Shown here: piece by piece, positions 11,727-20,303 of the stretch | Numbering within the stretch: position 1 is the stretch's first letter | How the letters are laid out: every line of letters starts with the position of its first letter | Assembly: GCA_014651175.1 (NCBI GenBank) | Contig: BMWJ01000001.1 | Span: 806,001-870,000, forward strand | Direction: 5' to 3' | Length of the DNA: 64,000 nt | From: Streptomyces clavifer | GTDB lineage: Bacteria; Actinomycetota; Actinomycetes; Streptomycetales; Streptomycetaceae | Translations under genes and position numbers: made by a program | Notes under the pieces: model-generated | Seen by the model: the letters and a program-made list of their open reading frames with translations, nothing else | The model's database searches: none | What the model was told of the DNA's origin: nothing

Positions 11727-12980
11727 TTGAACGGGCAGCCGATATCGGGGGCCTCGGCCGGGGCGAGCAGGGGACGGCGCGGGCGCGGAGCCCCCGGACT
11801 CCTCGCACTGGTACTGGGAGCGCTGCTGTTGCTGGTGACGGCGTGCGGCGGGAACGGCAACGCCGCGGAGGCGAAGGACGGCAAGGGGGCGGGCGCGAAG
11901 GTCGACGACACCAGCGCCTCGCAGGCGGTGGTGACCATCGCGCCCAAGGACGGTGCCGATGACGTGGCGACGAGCGGAGCGCTGAAGGTCTCGGCCGCCC
12001 AGGGCAAGCTGAGCACGGTCAAGGTCGCCGACCCCAGGGGCACCGAGGTCGAGGGCAAGATCGCGGCCGACGGCCTGAGCTGGGTGCCCGACCGGCATCT
12101 GGCCGCGGCCACCAAGTACACGGTGCACGCGGTCGCCAAGGACGGGAAGGGGCGCCAGTCGGCGAAGGACACCACCTTCACGACGCTGGTCCCGCAGAAC
12201 ACCTTCATCGGGCAGTACACGCCGGAGGACGGTTCGACCGTCGGCGTCGGCATGCCGGTGTCGATCCACTTCACCCGGGGCATCACCGACCCGGAGGCCG
12301 TCGAGAAGGCCGTCAAGGTGACGGCGGTTCCCGCCGTCCGGATCGAGCCCCACTGGTTCGGCAACGACCGGCTCGACTTCCGTCCCGAGAACTACTGGGC
12401 GGCGGGCACGAAGGTCACCCTGCGTCTGGACCTCGACGGTGTCGAGGGGCGGCCGGGGGTCTACGGCAAGCAGGCCAAGACCGTGAAGTTCACCATCGGC
12501 CGCAGCCAGGTCTCCACCGTCGACGCGAGCTCCCACCGGATGAAGGTGGTCCGTGACGGCAAGCAGATCAAGGACATCCCGATCTCCGCGGGCGCGCCGT
12601 CGACGACCACGTACAACGGCCAGATGGTCATCAGCGAGAAGCTCAAGGTGACCCGGATGAACGGCGACACCGTCGGCTTCGGCGGTGAGTACGACATCAA
12701 GGACGTGCCGCACGCCATGCGCCTGTCCACGTCGGGCACCTTCATCCACGGCAACTACTGGGGTGCGTCGGGCATCTTCGGCACGACCAACACCAGCCAC
12801 GGCTGTGTCGGTCTGCGGGACGTGCGCGGGGCCTGGGACGGCAAGACCCCGGCCGCCTGGCTCTTCGACAACTCCCTCATCGGTGACGTGGTGGTCGTGA
12901 AGAACTCCGACGACAAGGTGATCCAGCCCGACAACGGCCTCAACGGCTGGAACATGGACTGGTCGGAGTGGACCAAGTAG
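11727..12980 (+). CDS. L,D-transpeptidase lipoprotein (YkuD), copy 2
   Basis: A 417-aa paralogue of the preceding gene with the same order: signal and lipobox LVTAC, two Ig-like domains, and a YkuD domain with TSHGCVGLRD. The shared runs FGGEYDIKDVPHA and HGNYW show a tandem duplication. The TTG at 11727 has GAGGGGAG 9 nt upstream; an upstream GTG (11706) and ATG (11640) have no good ribosome site. A mature N-terminal linker rich in Lys, Gly and Ala replaces the copy 1 linker. Both act in the cell wall; division of labour between them is unknown. Confidence 0.9.
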   Translation: MNGQPISGASAGASRGRRGRGAPGLLALVLGALLLLVTACGGNGNAAEAKDGKGAGAKVDDTSASQAVVTIAPKDGADDVATSGALKVSAAQGKLSTVKVADPRGTEVEGKIAADGLSWVPDRHLAAATKYTVHAVAKDGKGRQSAKDTTFTTLVPQNTFIGQYTPEDGSTVGVGMPVSIHFTRGITDPEAVEKAVKVTAVPAVRIEPHWFGNDRLDFRPENYWAAGTKVTLRLDLDGVEGRPGVYGKQAKTVKFTIGRSQVSTVDASSHRMKVVRDGKQIKDIPISAGAPSTTTYNGQMVISEKLKVTRMNGDTVGFGGEYDIKDVPHAMRLSTSGTFIHGNYWGASGIFGTTNTSHGCVGLRDVRGAWDGKTPAAWLFDNSLIGDVVVVKNSDDKVIQPDNGLNGWNMDWSEWTK

Positions 12981-13033
12981 GTACGGAGGGGACCGCGTAG
13001 GTCCGCAGAGCGGGCCGAGCAGGTCCCTCTCCC

Positions 13034-13072
13034 GGTGGGCCCGGTGCTGTGACCAACAGCACCGGGCCCACC
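13034..13072 (+). terminator. Long hairpin terminator after L,D-transpeptidase 2
   Basis: Perfect 17-bp arms at 13034-13050 and 13056-13072 (GGTGGGCCCGGTGCTGT and its complement) with a 5-nt loop, 53 bp past the stop. Confidence 0.8.
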
Positions 13073-13100
13073 GCCGTTAGTCCTGGTTAACCTGCCTCCC

Positions 13101-13868
13101 ATGACCGTTTCCCTCGAAGTAAGCGACAACGTCGGCACGATCCGGCTGGACCGGCCGCCGATGAACGCCCTGGACATCGCCACCCAGGACCGGCTGCACG
13201 AGCTCGCCGGAGAGGCGACCCGGCGCGACGACGTCCGGGCAGTGATCCTCTACGGCGGCGAGAAGGTGTTCGCGGCGGGTGCGGACATCAAGGAGATGCA
13301 GGCGATGGACCACGCGGCGATGGTCGTGCGCTCCAAGGCGCTGCAGGACTCGTTCACCGCCGTGGCGCGTATCCCGAAGCCTGTCGTCGCCGCCGTCACC
13401 GGCTACGCCCTGGGCGGGGGCTGCGAACTGGCTCTCTGCGCCGACTTCCGGATCGCTGCCGACAACGCGAAGCTCGGCCAGCCGGAGATCCTGCTCGGGC
13501 TGATCCCTGGCGCCGGCGGCACCCAGCGCCTGGCCCGGCTGATCGGGCCGTCCAAGGCCAAGGACCTGATCTTCACCGGCCGTCACGTGAGGGCCGAGGA
13601 GGCGCTGACGATCGGTCTGGTGGACCGCGTGGTGCCCGCCGCCGAGGTGTACGAGCAGGCGCGCGCCTGGGCCGTCCGGCTGGCCCGGGGGCCCGCCCTG
13701 GCGCTGCGGGCCGCGAAGGAGTCCGTGGACGCCGGACTGGAGACGGACATCGACACGGGGCTCACGATCGAGCGGAACTGGTTCGCAGGTCTGTTCGCCA
13801 CGGAGGACCGGGAGCGCGGCATGCGCAGCTTCGTGGAGGAGGGCCCGGGCAAGGCCGAGTTCCTCTGA
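13101..13868 (+). CDS. Enoyl-CoA hydratase/isomerase family protein
   Basis: A 255-aa crotonase-fold enzyme. The oxyanion-hole elements are in KVFAAGADIKEM (about 57-68) and GYALGGGCELALCAD (about 102-116), and the catalytic region is LGQPEILLGLIPGAGG. Family members hydrate trans-2-enoyl-CoA in fatty-acid beta-oxidation or related acyl-CoA breakdown; the exact substrate is open. No beta-oxidation partner is adjacent. There is no ribosome site. TAACCT (13088-13093) ends 7 nt before the ATG, consistent with a leaderless mRNA. Confidence 0.9.
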   Translation: MTVSLEVSDNVGTIRLDRPPMNALDIATQDRLHELAGEATRRDDVRAVILYGGEKVFAAGADIKEMQAMDHAAMVVRSKALQDSFTAVARIPKPVVAAVTGYALGGGCELALCADFRIAADNAKLGQPEILLGLIPGAGGTQRLARLIGPSKAKDLIFTGRHVRAEEALTIGLVDRVVPAAEVYEQARAWAVRLARGPALALRAAKESVDAGLETDIDTGLTIERNWFAGLFATEDRERGMRSFVEEGPGKAEFL

Positions 13869-13921
13869 CCGGACGCCGGTCGGTACGCGGTGACGATCGT
13901 TCATCCGTGTGGGCGGATCAT

Positions 13922-13950
13922 CCGGACCTTAAGAGAGTCTTAAGGTCCGG
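13922..13950. terminator. Perfect 13-bp hairpin after enoyl-CoA hydratase
   Basis: Arms CCGGACCTTAAGA (13922-13934) and TCTTAAGGTCCGG (13938-13950) enclose a 3-nt loop, 54 bp beyond the stop. The A+T core is unusual for a Streptomyces terminator, so an operator for the next gene is an alternative. Confidence 0.55.
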
Positions 13951-14118
13951 GGCTCTCCCTGACCGCGTGCGTGCCCGACCGGTGGGTGTCGACGCAGATG
14001 GGCGTGGTTACGGAGGGCGGCATTCTGCCTCTGGCATATGCCGGACGACCGGCACGGAATGACTGGTTCCGGGGGAGGGATTCCGCGGGAACGGTCACGG
14101 AGGGCGGTCCGTGCGGCC

Positions 14119-14634
14119 ATGATGGTGGGCATGGCGGGCCTGGAGGGTGTGGAACAGCCGCGACCGCGCGCTGGTGCGCCCGCGGCGCGCTGGACGTCGG
14201 CGATCGAGGACGAACAGGCGTTCAAAGCGCTGGAGTTGTTCGGAAATCCGACGGAGGGTGAAGTCCGGCTGCCCTCGCGTCCGGAGTCCGCGGCCACCGC
14301 CCGCCGGATCACCTCGTGCGTGATGCTGCGTCAGTGGGCGCTGCCCCCGCAGACCGCCGAGCACGGTGTGCTCCTCGTCTCCGAGCTCGTCGGCAACGCG
14401 GTGCGGCATACCGGTGCGCGGGTTTTCGGGCTGCGCATGCTCCGCCGCCGCGGCTGGATCCGGATCGAGGTGCGCGACCCCTCGCGCGGGCTGCCGTGCC
14501 TGATGCCGGTCCGGGAGATGGATGTCAGCGGGCGCGGGCTCTTCCTCGTCGACAAGCTGTCCGACCGGTGGGGTGTGGACCTCTTACCGCGCGGGAAAAC
14601 CACCTGGTTCGAGATGCGCACCTCGGACCGCTGA
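14119..14634 (+). CDS. RsbW-like ATP-binding (HATPase_c_2) regulator
   Basis: About 171 aa. After a variable N-terminus comes the GHKL fold: the N box is LLVSELVGNAVRHTG (about 90-104), followed by RIEVRDPSRG and the G box SGRGLFLVDKLSDRWGV. Proteins of this type are anti-sigma-factor serine kinases or their relatives, very numerous in Streptomyces. Three in-frame ATGs (14119, 14122, 14131) compete and none has ideal spacing from the GGAGGG at about 14099. No sigma factor or anti-anti-sigma gene is adjacent, so the partner is unknown. Confidence 0.85.
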   Translation: MMVGMAGLEGVEQPRPRAGAPAARWTSAIEDEQAFKALELFGNPTEGEVRLPSRPESAATARRITSCVMLRQWALPPQTAEHGVLLVSELVGNAVRHTGARVFGLRMLRRRGWIRIEVRDPSRGLPCLMPVREMDVSGRGLFLVDKLSDRWGVDLLPRGKTTWFEMRTSDR

Positions 14635-15051
14635 GCCGCCCCTCCCGACACCCGTGGGCCCGGGAACCCGTATACGCAGAAGCCCCCGGTCGGCCGGGGT
14701 GCGGCGCTTCGGGGGCTTCTGTGGGGGCCGTGGAATGGGGGGTGTGTCCACGGCCGCTCGTGGGACCTGGCTCGGGTCGGAGGAGGTCGTGTCCCCGACT
14801 ATGGCAGACGGGCGACCCGGGCGCCAAAGTTGCAAATCGGTCAATACGCTTGAAAAGCGTGAATTTCGCTTCTGGATCCCAGGTGTTATGGGTCACTCGC
14901 CTGGCATTCTCTGTGTTTCCGTCTGATCTGGCGGGTATTTCATTGACCGCCTCCTGTATGTGTCACGCATCGCATCTCGGCCGTCCCGCCCTACTGTGTC
15001 TCGGGTCTCGGGGCATCAGCACCCCGAACCGGCCCACGAGGTGGACGGCCC
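14635..15051. other. 417-bp intergenic region, AT-rich promoter-like core
   Basis: No gene is supported. The left part holds the terminator at 14677-14721. From about 14820 to 14960 the base composition falls to near 50% G+C, with an inverted repeat ACGCTT-GAA-AAGCGT (14846-14860) and a further imperfect repeat around GGCGG...CCGCC (about 14931-14953). It is probably the promoter and operator region of the deacetylase/propeller operon. Confidence 0.5.
14677..14721 (+). terminator. Terminator after RsbW-like gene
   Basis: Arms CAGAAGCCCCCG (14677-14688) and CGGGGGCTTCTG (14710-14721) pair perfectly over 12 bp and enclose a G+C-rich 21-nt loop. Confidence 0.75.
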
Positions 15052-15843
15052 ATGAACGGTCGCAGGACGCCCGTGCCCCGTCGCGGTGCCCTGCGGGCCG
15101 CGGCAGGGGCGCTCCTGGCAGGCACCGTCACCCCCGGCTGCGCGGCGAACGGCGGGGTCACCCACGCTCCGCAGAAACCACGGAACACGCCGGAGGCCCG
15201 CGCGGTTCCGCGGCCCGCCCCCGTGCCGCGGCGATTCCCGGGGCAGCCGGTCCAGGTCGAGCACGGCCCCCGCGACCGGGCCCGCGTCGCCCTCACCTTC
15301 CACGGCGCGGGCGATCCGGCCCTCGCCCGCGCGGTCCTCGCCGAAGCCGAACGGGCCGGAGCCCGGCTCACCGTCCTGGCCGTCGGCAGCTGGCTGGACG
15401 AGCACCCCGGCATGGCCCGCCGGATCCTCGACGGCGGCCACGACCTCGGAAACCACACCCAGAGCCACCTCGACATCAACGCGATGGACGAGGCGCGGGC
15501 GTACGCCGAGATCACCGGCTGTGCCCAGCGGCTGCGGCGGCTCACCGGCTCCATCGGCACCTGGTTCCGTCCCTCGCGCGCCCGGTACGCCACCCCGCTC
15601 GTCCAGGGCCTCGCCCGCCGGGCCGGTTACCCGCACGTCCTGTCCTACGACGTGGACTCCCTGGACTTCACGTCGCCCGGCGTCGCGGCCGTCACCCGCA
15701 AGGTCGCCGGCGAGCTCCGCAACGGATCCGTGGTGAGCCTGCACTTCGGCTACCGGGACTCCGTCGCCGCACTGCCCCTCCTCCTGACCGAAATCGGCCG
15801 GCGCCAGCTGCGCGCGGTGACCACGACGGAGCTGCTGACCTGA
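15052..15843 (+). CDS. Secreted polysaccharide deacetylase-fold protein, altered motif 1
   Basis: A 263-aa NodB-fold (CE4) protein. The N-terminus has a twin-Arg stretch (VPRRGALRAAAG) and an export segment ending near Cys37. The metal-binding motif GNHTQSH, the RPSRARY motif, the DVDSLDF motif and a C-terminal SLHFGY are present. Motif 1, normally TFDDG with the catalytic base and a metal-ligand Asp, reads TFHGAGD. It may therefore be an unusual deacetylase or a non-catalytic binder. It is transcribed with the beta-propeller lipoprotein, whose ATG overlaps its TGA by one base. Confidence 0.85.
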   Translation: MNGRRTPVPRRGALRAAAGALLAGTVTPGCAANGGVTHAPQKPRNTPEARAVPRPAPVPRRFPGQPVQVEHGPRDRARVALTFHGAGDPALARAVLAEAERAGARLTVLAVGSWLDEHPGMARRILDGGHDLGNHTQSHLDINAMDEARAYAEITGCAQRLRRLTGSIGTWFRPSRARYATPLVQGLARRAGYPHVLSYDVDSLDFTSPGVAAVTRKVAGELRNGSVVSLHFGYRDSVAALPLLLTEIGRRQLRAVTTTELLT

Positions 15844-17033
15844 TGCTTCCCTCCACGCGCACCACCACCGTCACGGCCCTCCTCGGGGGCGTACTCGTCG
15901 CCGCGCTCGCCGCCTGCGGGTCCGCCGCGGACCAGGCCCGGCCCTCGCCCACCCGTACCGGCTCGGCCGTCCCCGCCGAACAGGCACGGGCCGCGGCCCC
16001 GTCCGGACTGCCCGGGATGCCGCCCGTGCTCGACCCCCGTGACGTCTACGCCGCCGACCACGCCGGAAAGCTGTCACCGGCGGTCAAGGACTTCCCGTCC
16101 CGGGTGTACGTGCCCAACACCAACTCCAACACGGTGTCGGTGATCGACCCCGCGACGTACAAGGTCGTCGAGACCATTCCCGTCGGCCACCAGCCCCAGC
16201 ACGTCGTGCCCTCGTGGGACCTGAAGACGCTCTGGGTCAACAACGACCTCGGCGACAGCCTGACCGCCATCGACCCGGCCACCGGGAAGACGGGCCGCAC
16301 CGTCGAGGTCTCCGACCCGTACAACCTCTACTTCACACCGAACGGCAAGTACGCCGTCGTCATGGCCTCGATGGACCGCGAGCTCGCCTTCCGCGACCCG
16401 AGGACCATGGACCGGGTCAGGACCGTGCCCGTGGACTGCGCGGGTGTCAACCACGCGGACTTCTCGGCCGACGGGCGCTACTTCATCGTCTCCTGCGAGT
16501 TCTCCGGTGAGCTCCTCAAGGTCGACACGGAGAAGATGAAGGTCGTCGGACAGCAGAAGCTGCCGATGCAGGGCGCCATGCCGCAGGACGTGAAGCTCTC
16601 CCCGGACGGCAGCACCTTCTACATCGCCGACATGATGGCGCACGGCATGTGGGTGCTCGACGGCAAGGCGTTCACCACCCCGAAGCTGCTGCCCACCGGC
16701 AAGGGCTGCCACGGGCTCTACGTCAGCCGGGACTCCAAGGAGATGTACATCTCCAATCGGAACGAGGGATCCGTCTCGGTGTTCGACTTCGCGAAGAACA
16801 AGCTGACGAAGAAGTGGCACCTCCCCGACGGCGGCAGCCCGGACATGGGCGGCGTCTCCGCGGACGGCAAGGTGCTCTGGCTGTCCGGGCGCTACGACGC
16901 CGAGGTGTACGCGATCGACACGACCGACGGGAAGCAGCTGGCCAGGATCCCCGTCGGCAGCGGACCTCACGGACTGGCCGTCTACCCGCAGCCCGGCCGC
17001 TACTCGCTCGGCCACACCGGCGTCTTCCGCTGA
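15843..17033 (+). CDS. YVTN-type beta-propeller lipoprotein
   Basis: 396 aa. A signal segment ends in lipobox LAAC (about residue 25), then a linker, then repeated propeller blades. Blade motifs include VPNTNSNTVSVIDPATYKVV, WVNNDLGDSLTAIDPATG, VSCEFSGELLKVDTEKM, NRNEGSVSVFDFAKN and RYDAEVYAIDTTDG. Such surface propellers bind ligands or partner proteins and lack recognisable catalytic residues here. Overlap with the deacetylase-like gene (TGATG) indicates a shared envelope task, perhaps cell-wall polymer recognition, which is inference. Confidence 0.87.
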   Translation: MLPSTRTTTVTALLGGVLVAALAACGSAADQARPSPTRTGSAVPAEQARAAAPSGLPGMPPVLDPRDVYAADHAGKLSPAVKDFPSRVYVPNTNSNTVSVIDPATYKVVETIPVGHQPQHVVPSWDLKTLWVNNDLGDSLTAIDPATGKTGRTVEVSDPYNLYFTPNGKYAVVMASMDRELAFRDPRTMDRVRTVPVDCAGVNHADFSADGRYFIVSCEFSGELLKVDTEKMKVVGQQKLPMQGAMPQDVKLSPDGSTFYIADMMAHGMWVLDGKAFTTPKLLPTGKGCHGLYVSRDSKEMYISNRNEGSVSVFDFAKNKLTKKWHLPDGGSPDMGGVSADGKVLWLSGRYDAEVYAIDTTDGKQLARIPVGSGPHGLAVYPQPGRYSLGHTGVFR

Positions 17034-17114
17034 CCCGGGCGCCCGCCGGATCCGCCACCGGACGTGCCCGATAATCTGACCCCCGTCAGCAATGCTTTAC
17101 GAAGGGGCGGAACA

Positions 17115-17330
17115 GTGGCGGACATCGAGTCGGCGCGCAAGGCATTCGAGCACTTCGACCAGAACGGCGACGGCCGGATCACGGCGTCCGAGTACAAGAG
17201 CGCCATGGCGCAGCTCGGTGACCCGTTCGTCACGGAGACGGTCGCTCAGGCCATCATCAACACCCACGACGGCAACGGCGACGGCGAGCTCACGTTCGAC
17301 GAGTTCTGGGCCTCGCAGAACAAGGGCTGA
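17115..17330 (+). CDS. Small EF-hand calcium-binding protein
   Basis: 71 aa with two canonical EF-hand loops, DQNGDGRITASE and DGNGDGELTFDE, each with Asp/Asn at loop positions 1, 3 and 5 and Glu at position 12. The protein is soluble and has no export signal. It resembles the short two-EF-hand proteins of Streptomyces such as CabD, thought to buffer Ca2+ or signal in development. GTG at 17115 has GAAGGGG upstream; an ATG at 17064 would add 17 poorly conserved residues. Confidence 0.9.
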   Translation: MADIESARKAFEHFDQNGDGRITASEYKSAMAQLGDPFVTETVAQAIINTHDGNGDGELTFDEFWASQNKG

Positions 17331-17331
17331 A

Positions 17332-17365
17332 CCGCACCGGCGCGGCATGCGCCGGGCCGGTGCGG
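17332..17365. terminator. Bidirectional hairpin, EF-hand gene / amidase
   Basis: CCGCACCGGC (17332-17341) pairs with GCCGGTGCGG (17356-17365), between the convergent stops at 17330 and 17378. Confidence 0.7.
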
Positions 17366-17377
17366 CGGGCGGTCCCG

Positions 17378-19675
17378 CTACCTCAGGTAGACGAGGCCGT
17401 CGGTGGTGAGGGTGGGCCTGCCCTTCGTGCCGACCACCACGATCTTGACCGTGTGCTTGGCGGACGACGTCCAGGACTTCGTCCAGATCGCCTGGCGGTA
17501 CAGGGTGGTGGAGGACTTCAGGTCCACCGTCGCCACCTTCGCGCCGTCCACGTAGACGTACGCCTGTCCGGACGTCGCGGCCCGGGACACCACCCAGGCG
17601 ACCGAGCGGCCGGTGAACGTCCAGGTCAGGGCGGCGTTCTTGGTACCGCTCGCATACGACCCACCGCCGAGGTAACCGGCCGAGGACTTCGTCGTCCAGG
17701 TGCCGGACCTCTTCGCGGAGGACTCCTGGAGGATGACCGGCGTGCCGGTGACCGAGGCGGCCGAGGCGTTGCCCGCACGGTCGTACGCCGTCATCCGCCA
17801 GGCCGTCGCCACCGCGGACTTCGCCGTGTGCGAGGCGGTGGTGACGGTGGGGCCGTAGGTCCCGGCCACCGGCGCGGTCAGGCGCACGTCCCTGAGCAGG
17901 ACGGCGTCGGACGCCTTCCACTTCAGTGCGATCGGGACGGCCGCCGTGTTCACGGTGCCGGTGCGCAGCGACAGGGACGGTTTGGTGGTGAACACCGGCG
18001 CGGTCCGGTCGGCGACCACCGTCGCCGTGGCCGACACGGACGTTCTGCCCGACTGGTGGGTGGCCCGGACCTGCACCTTGTGGCTGCCGGCGGTCAGCGT
18101 CGCCGCGGCGGACGTGGCGCCGCCGGTGGTGGAGGCGACGGACCTGCCGTCCACGAGCAGCTCGTACTTCGTGACGAAGGCGGCGGGCGTGGTCGCGGAC
18201 CAGCGGACGGTGATGTCCGCCCTGGTGTGGTGACTGGTGCCCGAAAGGGCGGCGCCGGTCACCGACGTGATGGCCAGTCCGGCGACGGGGCCCGCCGCGT
18301 GGCCGCGGATGGCGGGCAGTTGGGCGTAGAGGGCGCCACCGGGGCACTGGGTGTTGAAGCCGTCCCGGTGCCCGGAGATCCGGCTGAACGAGTAGTCCTG
18401 CTTGGCGGTGAACCTCCTGCCGGTGAAGTCGACCCCGTCCGCGCCCGCGGTCAGCGTCGTCGTGCCCGCCGGGTCGCCGTCGTACTGGCCCAGCTTCCAC
18501 GCGGCGACCCGGGCCACCGCCGTCGTCGCGGCACTCGCGGCCGAGGAGTCCGTGTACATGCCGATGACGGCGATGCCCGCCGTCTCCCGGTTGAAGCCGT
18601 AGGTGTGCGCGCCCATGACCGCACGGTCCGCACCGCCCCTGCGGCCCTCGAAGACCGTGCCGCACTTGTCGACCACGAAGTTGTAGCCGAGGTCCTTCCA
18701 GCCGTTCGCCTCCACGTGGTAGGCGTGCAGGCCCCGCACGATCGCCGCCGAGTCGGCACAGGAGTACGAGTTCGTCTGCGCGGTGTGGTGGACGAAGACG
18801 GCCTTGACCCTGTCCATGTAGTCCGGCGCCTCGTCGTTGACGGACTCGTCGGCGTTCCAGCCCGCGCGGGAGACGATGGGCGGCTGCGGCACCGTGGAGG
18901 GCAGCGGCGGCGGCAGCGTCGTGGTGGGCTCGGTACTGGGCGACGGCGACTCGGCGGGAGCCGAAGGCGACCCACCGGTGCCGGGATCCGTGCTCGTGCT
19001 CGGAGGCTCCTCCACCGGGTCGGTGGGGCCCGTCTCCCCGGGCGCCGGCTCCGTGGTTCCGGTGGCGGGTTCCGTGCTGAGCCCGGGAAGGGGCTCTTCG
19101 GACGAGCCGGCGGAGGGATCCGCCGCCGTCGGGTCGTCGGTGGTGTCGAGGGCGTACGCGGCGGGCGCGGCCCCGGAGGCCCTGCCCGGGTCCACGGTGT
19201 CCAGCCGCAGGCCCGCGGGGAGTCCGGCGGACGTACCGTCCCCGGCGGACACCCGGACCTCCACACCGTCGGACGGTCCCACCCAGCGGGGTTCCGTGCT
19301 GCCGCGTACGCCGGGACGCCCGGCCTCCGTACGGCCGTCGACCTCCGTGTCGAGGGGCAGCCACGCCGACCAGTCGCCGGTGGAGGCCGATCGTGTGCGC
19401 GCCTCCACCGTGCCCGTCACCTCGGCCGACGGGTCGGTCCAGGTGACGCCGAGCATGCTGAACGGCCCGGACTCCCGCTGCCGCAGGGACGCGGTGTCTC
19501 CGTCCGCCGACACCTCCAGCGCGGTCCGGCGCACATCGGCCCGGGCCGGGGCGGACTTGGCGTCCGGGCCGGCGAGTGCCCCGGACGTGACGGTCCCCCC
19601 TTCGAGCACCAGGACGCCTGCCACGGCCGCCGTCGCGACGGCGGCCGTGGCCCATGTTCTTCGTTTCACTCGCAC
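17378..19675 (-). CDS. Large secreted PGRP-type N-acetylmuramoyl-L-alanine amidase
   Basis: A 765-aa multidomain wall enzyme. A signal peptide (1-36) is followed by a beta-rich domain (about 50-165) and a linker of Pro, Ser, Thr and Glu (about 165-265). The amidase_2/PGRP domain (about 268-470) has zinc ligands in VFVHHTAQ and ISGHRDGFNTQCPG. Two Ig/Fn3-like modules and a beta-sandwich C-terminus (about 480-765) probably bind glycan. It cleaves the bond between MurNAc and L-Ala in peptidoglycan outside the cell. Length is well above simple amidases but usual for this Streptomyces type. It is monocistronic. Confidence 0.92.
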   Translation of the reverse strand: MRVKRRTWATAAVATAAVAGVLVLEGGTVTSGALAGPDAKSAPARADVRRTALEVSADGDTASLRQRESGPFSMLGVTWTDPSAEVTGTVEARTRSASTGDWSAWLPLDTEVDGRTEAGRPGVRGSTEPRWVGPSDGVEVRVSAGDGTSAGLPAGLRLDTVDPGRASGAAPAAYALDTTDDPTAADPSAGSSEEPLPGLSTEPATGTTEPAPGETGPTDPVEEPPSTSTDPGTGGSPSAPAESPSPSTEPTTTLPPPLPSTVPQPPIVSRAGWNADESVNDEAPDYMDRVKAVFVHHTAQTNSYSCADSAAIVRGLHAYHVEANGWKDLGYNFVVDKCGTVFEGRRGGADRAVMGAHTYGFNRETAGIAVIGMYTDSSAASAATTAVARVAAWKLGQYDGDPAGTTTLTAGADGVDFTGRRFTAKQDYSFSRISGHRDGFNTQCPGGALYAQLPAIRGHAAGPVAGLAITSVTGAALSGTSHHTRADITVRWSATTPAAFVTKYELLVDGRSVASTTGGATSAAATLTAGSHKVQVRATHQSGRTSVSATATVVADRTAPVFTTKPSLSLRTGTVNTAAVPIALKWKASDAVLLRDVRLTAPVAGTYGPTVTTASHTAKSAVATAWRMTAYDRAGNASAASVTGTPVILQESSAKRSGTWTTKSSAGYLGGGSYASGTKNAALTWTFTGRSVAWVVSRAATSGQAYVYVDGAKVATVDLKSSTTLYRQAIWTKSWTSSAKHTVKIVVVGTKGRPTLTTDGLVYLR

Positions 19676-19843
19676 GTGGGACCCCCGAGGATGCCGGCTG
19701 CCACTCCGGCAGCTCGAAAGATTCAGTCGTGTTCGACCGACACCTTCACACGATCGTCGTCGATCGTCCGCATTCCGTCCTCGGTATCCGGACTCGAGCT
19801 GATCACGATCAACGGTCCCCGGGGGCCGTGTGCGACGACGGGG

Positions 19844-20254
19844 TCAGCCGTCCACGCCGTCCGTGCCCGGCGGATAAGCGGCCTCGAAGGCCGTCCGGAA
19901 GAGGGCCTCGACCTCCGCGCCGCCGAGCCCTTCGCCGCGCGCTTGGTGCATCCACTCGTTCAGCGCGGTGCGCAACGGCCAGTCGGGGCCCGACCCGGGC
20001 TCGGTGAGGGAGCGGGTGATGAAGGTGCCCGCTCCCTGGCGCACTTCTGCGAGCCCCGCACGTTCGAGCTCGCGGTAGGCCTTGAGCGTCGTGTTCGGGT
20101 TGACCTTCGTGGTGGCGGCGACCTGTGCCGCCGTGGGCAGCCGGTCGCCCTCCTCCAGCGCGCCCATCCGCAGGGCCTGTTCGACCTGGCGCACGATCTG
20201 GAGATACGTCGCCACACCGCTGCGCCGGTCGATGCGGAACACGACCACGTACAT
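19844..20254 (-). CDS. GntR-family regulator, YtrA subfamily
   Basis: A 136-aa repressor-type protein: a GntR winged helix (ATYLQIVRQVEQALRMGALE, then LPTAAQVAATTKVNPNTTLK) and the very short C-terminal dimerisation tail of the YtrA subgroup. Such proteins repress ABC transporter operons in which they are encoded. Here the regulator is the third gene, 49 bp behind the permease. ATG at 20254 is adopted; GTG at 20257 is an alternative. Its likely target is the perfect inverted repeat at 22227-22250 in front of the ATPase gene. Confidence 0.9.
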   Translation of the reverse strand: MYVVVFRIDRRSGVATYLQIVRQVEQALRMGALEEGDRLPTAAQVAATTKVNPNTTLKAYRELERAGLAEVRQGAGTFITRSLTEPGSGPDWPLRTALNEWMHQARGEGLGGAEVEALFRTAFEAAYPPGTDGVDG

Positions 20255-20303
20255 CACCTTCCGCTCGGATGTCGATATTTTACGTAGGTGGGAAGAGCCC
20301 GCT

